A DNA stretch of 46,930 nucleotides from CAZGCA01 sp964524145 (GTDB lineage: Bacteria > Hydrogenedentota > CAZGCA01), in the NCBI GenBank assembly GCA_964524145.1, contig CAZGCA010000048.1, positions 1-46,930 on the forward strand, written 5' to 3'. Both the position numbers and the translations under genes were made by a program. Positions 35,954-44,157 of this stretch are shown here, piece by piece. The notes under the pieces were generated by a model. That model saw nothing but the letters and a program-made list of their open reading frames with translations. It did not search any database and had not been told where the DNA came from. Numbering within the stretch: position 1 is the stretch's first letter; every line of letters starts with the position of its first letter.

Positions 35954-36197
35954 CGATGAACTCTCATTGTGAGCTTGCCAGACGTCTTTCCTTTCACCGG
36001 ACACACCTCCCTTTCCGTCCATGACCACCTTCCCAAACGGAATCCCGCGCCGTCAAACTGGAGCTACCAACTCCAAAATGCTACCTTAGCTCGGCGGCCC
36101 ATATGTCCCACTTTCGTTGACGGTGAACACTACTACCAGCGCCTTCATGATGTTATTATACCCATGAATAACGACTGATTTCCGTGTCCTCTACTGC
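35954..36197 (-). other. Leader region of the cytochrome gene
   Basis: On the minus strand TATAAT (36160-36155) is a candidate -10 box, but no good -35 is seen. Alternative in-frame starts of the cytochrome gene fall here (ATG 36022). No other gene is recognisable. Confidence 0.3.
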
Positions 36198-38996
36198 TCA
36201 CCCGGCGACAAAATGGTATGTGCCCGACTCGAGAGATAGTTTGACGCGGTCGTTCTGCACGCCACGCAGGCTAACGCCATGTGCATTCTTCAGGCTGTTG
36301 CCGCTCTCGGTCACGTTATCGGCGGAAGTTGCAGGCAGATAGAGCGTGGCGGTCGTGTTGACCGGTATGGTGACCTTGTATTCGAAAGACGCGGGATTCT
36401 GTTTCCAGTCAACAACGATCTTGCCTCGAATGGAATCGTATTCGGCTTTGACCCAATTGATTGGTTCGTGATCGGGATTGCTGCCGGCTGCGGGCGGGCC
36501 GGGACGCAGTATAACGTGTTTGTACCCTGGTCCGTCGGTGTCGATACCGACCAAAGACTGGAACATCCATTCGCAGACCGCCCCGAATGAGTAGTGGCTG
36601 AAGGAGTTCATGCCAGCGACGAATCCGTCCTCTTTTGTGTAGCTGTTCCACCGTTCCCATATGGTCGTGGCGCCGTTGACGACTTCAAACCCCCAGGACG
36701 GGTACCGCCGGTTCTGCAGTAGTCGCACGGCGAGATCGTGATGGCCTGTGGCGGTCAAGACAGGCAACAGTGGACGTGTGCCGAGAAACCCGGTGCTCAT
36801 GAGATTGTCGTTGTCTTCTATGAGGTTCGCCAGATGTTGTCCCGCGGGGATGCGTTTATCCGGCGGCAGCATATTGACGAAAAGTGCAAGCGCATATGCC
36901 GTCTGCGTGTTGACCGCCAGGCTACCGTCGTCGTTGACGTAGTTCTTGTTGAAGAACGCACGAATCTGTTTGCCCCAGTCCGTATACTTCTTCGCGTCGT
37001 CTCTTCTGCCGACAGCTTCGGCCATCTCGGCCATGAGGTCGGACGTATATGCGAAGTACACAGAATCGATATATTCGATAGGCGTTTTGTTGAGCGCCAA
37101 CCAGTCACCCCAATCGTTGCCGACGAAGACGCCTTGGAAGCTCGGCGATATTTCGCGGCGGAAGTCCATGAACTTTGTCATGGACTCGTGGTTTCGTTCG
37201 ATAATTCTTGTGTCGTCGTAGACCTTGTATATCGTGTACGGGCAGATAATGCCGGCGTCCATCCAGGCGGTGCCGTATGCTTTGCCCCTGGGACCATGCG
37301 TCATCGGAAACGGAGCGTAGGCTGGATACGCACCATTTTCACGTTGCGATTCGACAAGGTCGTGTTCCCATTTCGTGAAGAACGCCGCGACATCGGCGTT
37401 GTACGTGGCGGAACGGACGTACGCCTGTGCGTCGCCGGTCCATCCGAACCGTTCGTCGCGCTGCGGACAGTCGGTAGGCAGTTCCAAAAAGTTCGACCGT
37501 TGTGTCCACACGATATTGCTGAACAGTTGGTTAACCATCGGATCCGAGCATTCGAACGAACTGGTGAGCGGCGTATCGGAGTGGATGACTATGCCCTTGA
37601 TAGTATCGAGGGTCGGTTTCTTGGGCAGGCCGGTGATCTCGACGAACTGGAACCCGTGAAACGTGAATTTTGGCCGCCACGTTTCCGTTTCGCCACCTCT
37701 TAGAATATACGTGTCGGTAGCGCGGGCTTTTCTCAGATTCTCCGTCATCAGCGTACCGTCCTGATGCAACATCTCGCCGTGCCGAATCTGGACCTCTTTC
37801 CCGCGTTCGCCCCGGACAGTCAGTTCGACAATCCCCGAGAAGTTCTGGCCCATGTTGAAAATGTAGACGCCCGGTTCTGGTTCGGTGATTGCTACCGGAC
37901 GAATGGTCTCAATAGACCGGATAGGTACCGACGAATAGGCCTGGATGATCGCTGGCTCGACGAATCCGAGTTCCACCTCCCTGTCGCCGCCTTTATCATA
38001 GTACGGCGCCTTCAGACTTCCGTTTTCCTTCGCGAGAATCGCTCTGTGCCATTGCCCGTCGTCGAATTCAGGCTCGTCCCATCCGGGCATCTCAAGCCGG
38101 GCGTCGTAGACTTCGCCCATGAGCATGTCGGATTCACGAATCGGCCCTTCGGAGGTCTTCCAGCTCCTGTCGGTTACAACAGTTTTGGTTGTGCCGTCGG
38201 TGTATTCTATTTCCAGCTGAACGCGCAACGCGGGCGTCTTGCCGTAGAAATACCGGCCGCTTTTGTTTGGGCCGTAACCGCAGAGCAGACCAAACCCGAC
38301 ATATCCGCTGTACCATCCATCCGCAACGGCGGCTGCCAAAACATTTTGCCCCTTCCTGATTCGGTCGGTCACGTCGAATGTGTTGTAATATACTCGTTGC
38401 CGGTAATCTGACCAGCCGGGAGTAAACATCTGGTCGGTCACAGGCTGACCGTTTATGGAAAGTTCATAAACACCCAAGGCGGTGGCGTAAACAGTTGCCC
38501 GGCTCACGGCAGGAGCAGAGTCAAAAGGTTTGCGGTAGTAGCGCGCAGGCGGAAGAACCATCTTCTTCCGGGTCGCGGAGAGCGGCGTGTCATCCTTGAA
38601 ACTTATCCACTCGGCGGTCCAGTCTTCCGATTCAAGAAGACCCATAGTCCATTTAGCCTGATCGGAAGTCACGCTGTTGACGGTAACGGTCCAGAAACAC
38701 TGCTGTCGAGATTTCAGGGGTTTCCCGTCGTAGACGATGTTTGTGGTTTCGCTGCTGTTAACGGTACCGGAATCCCACAAATCGGGGATGCCGTCCGGCG
38801 TTGAGGAGACCCGAATCCTGTACGTGTTCTGCTTGGCGCCGCGTTCGTCGGATTCGAGACTCCAACTGAATCTGGGCGCCGTTTCATCCAGTCCGAGCGG
38901 GTTGGTCAGGTACTCGCACTTGAGGTTTTCGACCGTCATCGCCTGGGACGAGCCACACAAAGTCAGCACACACGCTGCGATCACTACGTTTCTCAT
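36198..38996 (-). CDS. GH78 alpha-L-rhamnosidase
   Basis: The 932-aa secreted enzyme (signal peptide about 1-19, VVIAACVLTLCGSSQA) has the full GH78 plan. First come the N-terminal beta domains (VENLKCEYLTNPLGLDETAPRFSW; RATVYATALGVYELSINGQPV, TPGWSDYRQRVYYNTFDVT). An (alpha/alpha)6 barrel of about 360 residues follows with the motif TDCPQRDERFGWTGDAQ (about 510-526) holding conserved acidic residues, then EVVNGATTIWERWNSY and the C-terminal beta domain. GH78 releases terminal alpha-L-rhamnose. GGAGA lies six bases before ATG 38996. A broken L-rhamnose isomerase gene lies immediately upstream, and sulfatases farther up the same strand, pointing to rhamnose-rich sulfated glycans. Confidence 0.93.
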   Translation of the reverse strand: MRNVVIAACVLTLCGSSQAMTVENLKCEYLTNPLGLDETAPRFSWSLESDERGAKQNTYRIRVSSTPDGIPDLWDSGTVNSSETTNIVYDGKPLKSRQQCFWTVTVNSVTSDQAKWTMGLLESEDWTAEWISFKDDTPLSATRKKMVLPPARYYRKPFDSAPAVSRATVYATALGVYELSINGQPVTDQMFTPGWSDYRQRVYYNTFDVTDRIRKGQNVLAAAVADGWYSGYVGFGLLCGYGPNKSGRYFYGKTPALRVQLEIEYTDGTTKTVVTDRSWKTSEGPIRESDMLMGEVYDARLEMPGWDEPEFDDGQWHRAILAKENGSLKAPYYDKGGDREVELGFVEPAIIQAYSSVPIRSIETIRPVAITEPEPGVYIFNMGQNFSGIVELTVRGERGKEVQIRHGEMLHQDGTLMTENLRKARATDTYILRGGETETWRPKFTFHGFQFVEITGLPKKPTLDTIKGIVIHSDTPLTSSFECSDPMVNQLFSNIVWTQRSNFLELPTDCPQRDERFGWTGDAQAYVRSATYNADVAAFFTKWEHDLVESQRENGAYPAYAPFPMTHGPRGKAYGTAWMDAGIICPYTIYKVYDDTRIIERNHESMTKFMDFRREISPSFQGVFVGNDWGDWLALNKTPIEYIDSVYFAYTSDLMAEMAEAVGRRDDAKKYTDWGKQIRAFFNKNYVNDDGSLAVNTQTAYALALFVNMLPPDKRIPAGQHLANLIEDNDNLMSTGFLGTRPLLPVLTATGHHDLAVRLLQNRRYPSWGFEVVNGATTIWERWNSYTKEDGFVAGMNSFSHYSFGAVCEWMFQSLVGIDTDGPGYKHVILRPGPPAAGSNPDHEPINWVKAEYDSIRGKIVVDWKQNPASFEYKVTIPVNTTATLYLPATSADNVTESGNSLKNAHGVSLRGVQNDRVKLSLESGTYHFVAG

Positions 38997-39017
38997 TCTA
39001 TCTCTCCCGTTTGCTGG

Positions 39018-39225
39018 TCACCTGTTCATCGTAAGGGTTTGGCCGGGATAGTTGCCCGTCGCCTGTATACCGCCACCCCCCAGAGCGGCGTCAGGACTCT
39101 CGAACCCGCCCACGTCGTCAACCTGTCAGCAGTGCAGGGATATGGGGTATCCCTTCAAACCCCTCGATGGCCGCGCCGGTATCGACACCAAACTCGGCAT
39201 ATCGCCCCTTTGCATCTTCATAATT
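39018..39225 (-). pseudogene. rhaA: Decayed N-terminal part of L-rhamnose isomerase
   Basis: Reading the minus strand from 39225, NYEDAKGRYAEFGVDTGAAI continues to GI. After one extra C in a CCCC run (39144-39147) the next frame gives PISLHC-stop-QVDDVGGFESPDAALGG onward to QATGNYPG. This is the RhaA N-terminus (pattern RYAELGVDTxAAL...IPISLHCWQGDDVGGFE...TGNYPG). The Trp of HCWQGDD has become TGA (39126-39128), and nothing of the remaining 350 or so residues follows. With one frameshift, one nonsense codon and a missing body it is a relic, not a sequencing slip alone. Confidence 0.8.
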
Positions 39226-39227
39226 CG

Positions 39228-39404
39228 TTATGATTGTTCTTTCTTGCCCATCCAGAAGGGCGTCACGACAAACCACACTACACTCGCCAAGATCAAAAGC
39301 CATTTGACGCGGTCCAGTTCCATGTTGCCGGAAAAATAGACTACAGACGGGAGAACCGTCATCGCCAGAGCGATCCAGGATATAATTTGCAGTACGAGTC
39401 TCAT
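39228..39404 (-). CDS. Small two-helix membrane protein (58 aa) coupled to the NCS1-like permease
   Basis: The 58-aa product has two hydrophobic helices (LVLQIISWIALAMTVLPSVVYF and WLLILASVVWFVVTPFWM) separated by a short polar turn and ends with a basic GKKEQS tail. Its ATG (39404-39402) overlaps the permease stop TAA by one base (TAATG), so it is translationally coupled. No family is recognised. The arrangement resembles small accessory subunits that stabilise or regulate a transporter. Confidence 0.7.
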   Translation of the reverse strand: MRLVLQIISWIALAMTVLPSVVYFSGNMELDRVKWLLILASVVWFVVTPFWMGKKEQS

Positions 39405-40885
39405 TATTGAGCATCCTCCCTCGCTGGTTGAATCTTCTCTTGGTAGAGTTTGCTGATAGCGATGTACAAGACAGCTGCCACGAACCAACCGGGCAGGCTG
39501 ACAAAGAAGATCTGTACCCCGGCGTATTTCACCAGGAGCACACATGTGCCCATCGTCGCGAACCACGTCAGTCCCGCGGCCCAGTTAAATGTTCTGCGGC
39601 TGAGCGATGCGTAATTGGACTGAAGCCCCAATTTCTTCATAAGGTAAAAGTCCACAAAAATCACCGCGCCCATAGGCATGAGGATCATTCCGTAAATCGC
39701 TACAAAATCTAACAGTTTCATCGCAAGGGCCGGGAACATGCCGGCGAGTGTAGCGATAAAGCCGGTGACAAGGGTGACTTTCACGCGTGAACTTCTTGGG
39801 AAGATGGCCTGGAATGCGAGGCCAGCGCGGTAGATGGTCGGATTGGCCGTCGTCCATCCGGCAATGATTACGCAGAACAGGCCGGCTACACCGGCCGCAC
39901 CGTAGGCGAGAGGTCCGGGTAAGGGCGCCGGGAGTGTTCCTGTTTCAGCGGCGGCGCGCACCGCGGCGTCGGAGGTCAGTCCCGCCTTGTACAACTGCAG
40001 GGCGAAAAGCATTGACGCCGAGAGCCAGGCCATGCAATGACCCACGTACATGCCGGCAGCCGATGCAATGCCGTACCAGGATTTCTTTGCGAAGCGAAAC
40101 ACGCTCAAATCAGCCATGCCGATATGCATCGCCATGTTGCAGAACCATGCGAAGAAAGTCACGTGCCAGAACGTGAACTTGATCTTGCCCGGTAGAGGTT
40201 CTCCGCCGCGCCAGATGACCGTGTCAGCGAGACGCCACAGGTCGCCCACCGAACTGATTTCCGAACCCGTCTCAACGATAAACTGTCTGAGGGCCACGAT
40301 GCCGAAGACGAGAAACACAAGGACCATCCAAGGGGACGCAATGTTGGCGAACCGCGCTACGGCGTTGTAGCCAAAAGCGGCTACGACCGCGATAACGCTT
40401 CCAACAGCCAACACCGCGAGTACCCATCCGACACTGTTGGGATAGATATCGTTAAGTTCCGGCATGGGAAAGTCGAACCACACGCCGACGGCTGTTGCCG
40501 AGACGGTGATCATGGCTCCTGCCAGGAAACAGAACATGATACCGTTGGCCAGATTGTAGAGAGTAACGAGGTTGCGACCGCAAATTTTCTCCAGTTGGTA
40601 GTAGAGAGTCAGCCGTGCACGCGTCGCGATGGGCGCGCACAGAAACACCCAGCTCAGAACCGCCAGCGCATTACCGACTATGAGCCCTCCGACTACGTCG
40701 AGCGCACTGACCCCTGCCGCCACAAACAGCGGCCCGATCATTAACTCTGTGCCGGCACAGTGTTCACCGGCGTACATGCCAATAAAACTCTTGAAACCCA
40801 GCAGCGCCTTCTCCGGTACAGGTTCGCGTTCGAACTCTGTACTGCTCTGCTGTTGTACCTCGGCTACATCATGGGGATCATTCAT
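39404..40885 (-). CDS. NCS1-like (purine-cytosine permease-type) secondary transporter
   Basis: The 493-aa integral membrane protein has about 12 helices. Its N-terminus (FKSFIGMYAGEHCAGTELMIGPLFVAAG) and GNALAVLSWVFLCAPIATRARLTLYYQLEKICG resemble the nucleobase:cation symporter-1 / cytosine permease family. Members move nucleobases, allantoin, hydantoins or related small molecules with Na+ or H+. Here the neighbours are sulfatases, a rhamnosidase and a rhaA relic, so a sugar or other glycan-derived solute is possible but unproven. ATG 40885 is preceded by GGGAAAG. It overlaps the 58-aa membrane protein gene by one base. Confidence 0.75.
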   Translation of the reverse strand: MNDPHDVAEVQQQSSTEFEREPVPEKALLGFKSFIGMYAGEHCAGTELMIGPLFVAAGVSALDVVGGLIVGNALAVLSWVFLCAPIATRARLTLYYQLEKICGRNLVTLYNLANGIMFCFLAGAMITVSATAVGVWFDFPMPELNDIYPNSVGWVLAVLAVGSVIAVVAAFGYNAVARFANIASPWMVLVFLVFGIVALRQFIVETGSEISSVGDLWRLADTVIWRGGEPLPGKIKFTFWHVTFFAWFCNMAMHIGMADLSVFRFAKKSWYGIASAAGMYVGHCMAWLSASMLFALQLYKAGLTSDAAVRAAAETGTLPAPLPGPLAYGAAGVAGLFCVIIAGWTTANPTIYRAGLAFQAIFPRSSRVKVTLVTGFIATLAGMFPALAMKLLDFVAIYGMILMPMGAVIFVDFYLMKKLGLQSNYASLSRRTFNWAAGLTWFATMGTCVLLVKYAGVQIFFVSLPGWFVAAVLYIAISKLYQEKIQPAREDAQ

Positions 40886-40982
40886 ATATGCTTTCCCTTT
40901 CCGCTAAACTCTGCTATGTTTCTTCCGATAGGCGCCATCGACTACGCTCTGCATGGGCCGCGTCGGCCCGGCCGGATCGTGG

Positions 40983-41096
40983 TCACAGATCGTCTTCGTT
41001 GGCTTCCACACCGAACCGGTTCTGATACTTGCCGTTCATGACCCCTGCACGTGACGGCACACATTGTGGAGCCGTCAGCAGTGTGCCGTCAATTAC
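40983..41096 (-). pseudogene. Sulfatase gene fragment with intact C-V-P-S-R motif
   Basis: The minus frame from 41093 to TGA 40983-40985 reads LLTAPQCVPSRAGVMNGKYQ then NRFGVEANEDDL-stop. It matches the active-site segment of type I sulfatases (APQCVPSRAGLLTGRYQxRFG), in which the Cys becomes formylglycine. Only about 37 codons remain, preceded by an in-frame stop and overlapping the end of the neighbouring sulfatase gene by three bases. No sulfatase sequence is seen on either side, so this is debris of a fourth sulfatase. Confidence 0.7.
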
Positions 41097-42456
41097 TCAG
41101 CGTCTGTGCACTCGCTATACCTTGTTTCCGCTCGGTGGCCGGCCACCAATCTGCAATCTTTTTGGAAAGACGGTTCACAATTTCAGGATGCCTCCCGGCG
41201 AGGTTTTCCTTCTCGTGTGGATCTGTCTCCAAGTCGAAAAGCTGTGGGGCCGCGTCAGTAGGCGGATACTTCATCTTGCCAAGCCGGCCGTCGTAGGTCA
41301 GCAGCAGTTTCCAATCTCTTTCTATAACCCATCGAAATATCAACGACGCTTCCGGCTTGTCGATATCTGCTATATCGTGCGCAAACGATTCACCGAAAAT
41401 CGTGTCGCGCTCTATACGTTTACCGTCCCGAATCGCAGGCATGAGATTCAATCCAGGAAGGTTGTCAGGTATATCGGCGCCTGCCGCGGCGAGAATCGTA
41501 GGCATTATGTCGACGCTGTTGCATAGTTCGGGCTGCTCGGCGACATTGATTACACCGGGCCACCGGAACATGATCGGCGTGCGCACGCCGCTCTCGTACG
41601 GACTGCGCTTCGACCTTGGAGCGTAGCCGTTGGAATCGGGCAGCTGAATCCAGCCATTGTCGGTTACATAGACCACCAGGGTGTTATCGTTCAGACCCTT
41701 TTCATCGATCCGGTCGAGCAGTTGCCCGCAAGTCTCATCGAACCATTCGCACATAGCGTAGTACTTGGCTACCGGTTCAGTCCGGCCGTCTTTACGATGT
41801 TTCTTCAGGATACGCTCGGGCGGATCATGGGGAGTGTGCGGCAAGAACGGTGCGTACCATAGAAAGAACGGTTTCTTTCTGTCAACAGCCATATCGATAA
41901 ACTCAAAGATCGGATCCATACCTTCGCGGCCAATCTTTAGCCCGTCATCGCCGTGCCGGCCGCCATCTTCGGGGTAACCTCGGGTCATGCCATGAGTAAA
42001 TCCGCCCCGTCTATAACTGCCTTCCCACCATTTCCCGCTCTGATGGCTGAGGTAACCCAGTTCGCCCAGAATCTTGGGCAACGTGGGCAAACCGTCGATA
42101 TGTGAGATGAGCAGTCCGCGGCCGGTCTTGCCCCGTTCGACGGAACGACGCCGATTAGCTTCCGTATCGGCAGGATCGTTTCCCGTCGTCAGGTGTTGGT
42201 GTGCGTAAAGACCGGTTATAAGCGACATCAACGAGGGTCGGCAGAGAGCCGTCGACACGTATCCCCGTCGGAACACCGCACCCTGTGTGGCCAGCTTGTC
42301 CAAATTCGGCGTTTGTATGGCATGGTGACCCATGAAGCCATAGTCAGTCCATGCCTGGTCGTCCGATATGATCAGTACGATGTTCGGTCGATCGGCCGCA
42401 TGCAGGACGGCCGGGGCCAGTAACATTAACAGAACTGACACGAGTTGGATCTTCAT
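41089..42456 (-). CDS. Secreted type I sulfatase with an atypical C-R-P-S-L active-site motif
   Basis: The 455-aa exported protein (signal peptide about 1-20) has the sulfatase start RPNIVLIISDDQAW with metal-binding D32-D33, QTPNLDKLATQG, and ALCRPSLMSLITG. C72 is in place to become formylglycine, but the Arg of the canonical C-x-P-x-R is Leu76. Further conserved parts include PFFLWYAPFLPHTPHDPP, NTLVVYVTDNGW and RWPGVI. Relatives with CRPSL followed by GLYxHQH occur in planctomycete-like bacteria, so this may be a subfamily trait. It acts outside the cytoplasm removing sulfate esters. An AGGAGG lies about 12 bases before ATG 42456. Confidence 0.88.
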   Translation of the reverse strand: MKIQLVSVLLMLLAPAVLHAADRPNIVLIISDDQAWTDYGFMGHHAIQTPNLDKLATQGAVFRRGYVSTALCRPSLMSLITGLYAHQHLTTGNDPADTEANRRRSVERGKTGRGLLISHIDGLPTLPKILGELGYLSHQSGKWWEGSYRRGGFTHGMTRGYPEDGGRHGDDGLKIGREGMDPIFEFIDMAVDRKKPFFLWYAPFLPHTPHDPPERILKKHRKDGRTEPVAKYYAMCEWFDETCGQLLDRIDEKGLNDNTLVVYVTDNGWIQLPDSNGYAPRSKRSPYESGVRTPIMFRWPGVINVAEQPELCNSVDIMPTILAAAGADIPDNLPGLNLMPAIRDGKRIERDTIFGESFAHDIADIDKPEASLIFRWVIERDWKLLLTYDGRLGKMKYPPTDAAPQLFDLETDPHEKENLAGRHPEIVNRLSKKIADWWPATERKQGIASAQTLSN

Positions 42457-42519
42457 TCTTCAGTCGTTCCTCCTGGTGAGTTGTTGACCTCACGAAACCG
42501 TTTGCGAATTTCCGATATC

Positions 42520-44145
42520 TCACTGTCCGGGACTCTTCTCCCTCAGGTCCCGGAACGGGTAACCCCGTTCGTCCTTTGCCGGATCATAGTTCGGGTTGCG
42601 TCGGGGAAAGTACCGCTCTTCGACGTTTTCTTCCAACCATTCGCGCAACTCACGGAACATCTTGTCGGTCGTTTCCTGCATCGCCGCGGCCAGGTCGCTC
42701 TGTTCGTAGGGGTCATCGGGCACGTCGTAGAGCTCGAGCTTGCCATGCCAGTCCCATATCAACTTGTAGTCACCAACTCGAATCGCCGAGTGGGGCGTGA
42801 GCGGCAGACCGTTGTCGGGATGCTTTACTATGACGTTGAACGGGTAGTGCCAGATGAGCGTTCTCGCCGGTGCGTCCGACTCAGGATTATCAAGCAGCGC
42901 CGTGATGTTCTGACCGTCTATCTCCTCAGGTACATCATTTCCTGTGAGGCCGGAAAAGGTAGGCAGGAAGTCCGTGCAATTGACTGGGCTGTCGCACCAT
43001 GCGCGCTCGAACCGGCCGGGCATATAATAGACCAAGGGTACCCGTACGCCGCCTTCATAGAGACACGCCTTGCCGCCTTTGAAGGGGGAGTTGTCGGTAG
43101 CAGGCGGATTGGTATACTCCACACCGCCGTTATCCGAGGAAAACACCACCAGTGTATTCTTCGCGAGCCCTGTTTTCTCGAGCGTTTTCATGATCTCGCC
43201 GATCGAATCGTCCAGGTGTTTGACCATCCCTGCGTACGTGGGATTGTCGTGCCCACCGTTACCGCGGGTATCCTTGCCTTCAAAACGTTCGACATATTCC
43301 TTCTCGGCCTGTAGCGGTGTGTGCACTGAAAAATGCGCGAAATAGAGAAAGAAAGGTTTTTCAGGAGTTTGCGCACGTTCTCGGAGATACCGTTGCGCTT
43401 GGACAGTGAGGTCTTTGGTCAGATACGTTTCGTCGGTAGGGTCACCCGACGTGCCAATCGTGAGCTCGGGTTGCGGCATCTTCTTGGAATAGAGTTTACG
43501 GTTATCCCAGAGTGTACGCCAGTTGAAGTAACGCGACCCGCCCGCGTCAAAATAGGCGATTTCTTCAAAACCATGGTCGCGCGGTTGTTGGCCCATGGCG
43601 CCGTGCCCGCCGAGGTGCCACTTGCCGATATAGGCGCAGTCGTGGGTTTTCAAGACTTGCGGCAGTGTGGGTATTTCCGGCGACACCGCCGTGTTCGAGT
43701 GAGCGTTCAACCACGCCTGCTGTTCACTGATTTTGTCTTTGTGCCCGAACGCATCGTGCGCACTGTATCCTTCGGGCGGTGTGATGCCTTCGTTGTAATA
43801 GGTCTTGGTGCGCGGGGTCGCGGTCGTCACACCCAGACGCGACGCAATCCGTCCTGTAAGAATCGCCGCGCGGGTAGGCGAACAAAGTTGATTCGCATAG
43901 GCCTGGGAAAAGGCGATGCCTTTCTCGGCCAGCCTGTCCATGTTGGGTGTCTCATAGTAGAGCTCACCGGGTTTTCGTCCGGTCAGATGCGTCGCGTATG
44001 CACCCACGTCCATAATGCCCAGATCGTCGGCAAGAATGAACACGATGTTGGGCGGCGTACCGTTGTCGGCACCCGCCGCACCCGCAGCCAAAACCGCTAC
44101 CGCACATACCACCACCAATCTCGAGAGAACGGATCTATCTGCCAT
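42520..44145 (-). CDS. Secreted type I sulfatase (C-S-P-T-R)
   Basis: The 541-aa exported sulfatase has a signal peptide (VVVCAVAVLAAGAAGA) and the N-terminal PPNIVFILADDLGIMDVG with D40-D41 as metal ligands. NQLCSPTRAAILTG is the canonical motif with C88 for formylglycine and R92. It also has YIGKWHLGGHG, PFFLYFAHFSVHTPLQAE, NTLVVFSSDNGG and a C-terminal subdomain with KLIWDWHGKLELYDVPDDP. It belongs to the arylsulfatase A-like group. It lies 12 bases from the sulfatase gene upstream of it on the minus strand, clearly one operon. A sulfatase-maturing enzyme gene is not in the window. Confidence 0.93.
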   Translation of the reverse strand: MADRSVLSRLVVVCAVAVLAAGAAGADNGTPPNIVFILADDLGIMDVGAYATHLTGRKPGELYYETPNMDRLAEKGIAFSQAYANQLCSPTRAAILTGRIASRLGVTTATPRTKTYYNEGITPPEGYSAHDAFGHKDKISEQQAWLNAHSNTAVSPEIPTLPQVLKTHDCAYIGKWHLGGHGAMGQQPRDHGFEEIAYFDAGGSRYFNWRTLWDNRKLYSKKMPQPELTIGTSGDPTDETYLTKDLTVQAQRYLRERAQTPEKPFFLYFAHFSVHTPLQAEKEYVERFEGKDTRGNGGHDNPTYAGMVKHLDDSIGEIMKTLEKTGLAKNTLVVFSSDNGGVEYTNPPATDNSPFKGGKACLYEGGVRVPLVYYMPGRFERAWCDSPVNCTDFLPTFSGLTGNDVPEEIDGQNITALLDNPESDAPARTLIWHYPFNVIVKHPDNGLPLTPHSAIRVGDYKLIWDWHGKLELYDVPDDPYEQSDLAAAMQETTDKMFRELREWLEENVEERYFPRRNPNYDPAKDERGYPFRDLREKSPGQ

Positions 44146-44157
44146 ACCGTTTCATCC

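Noticed and set aside
39059..39110. A third tRNA-like 3' end (GGGTTCGAGAG on the minus strand)
   Set aside because: The stem does not pair, and the bases are explained by the rhaA relic (DVGGFESPDAAL).
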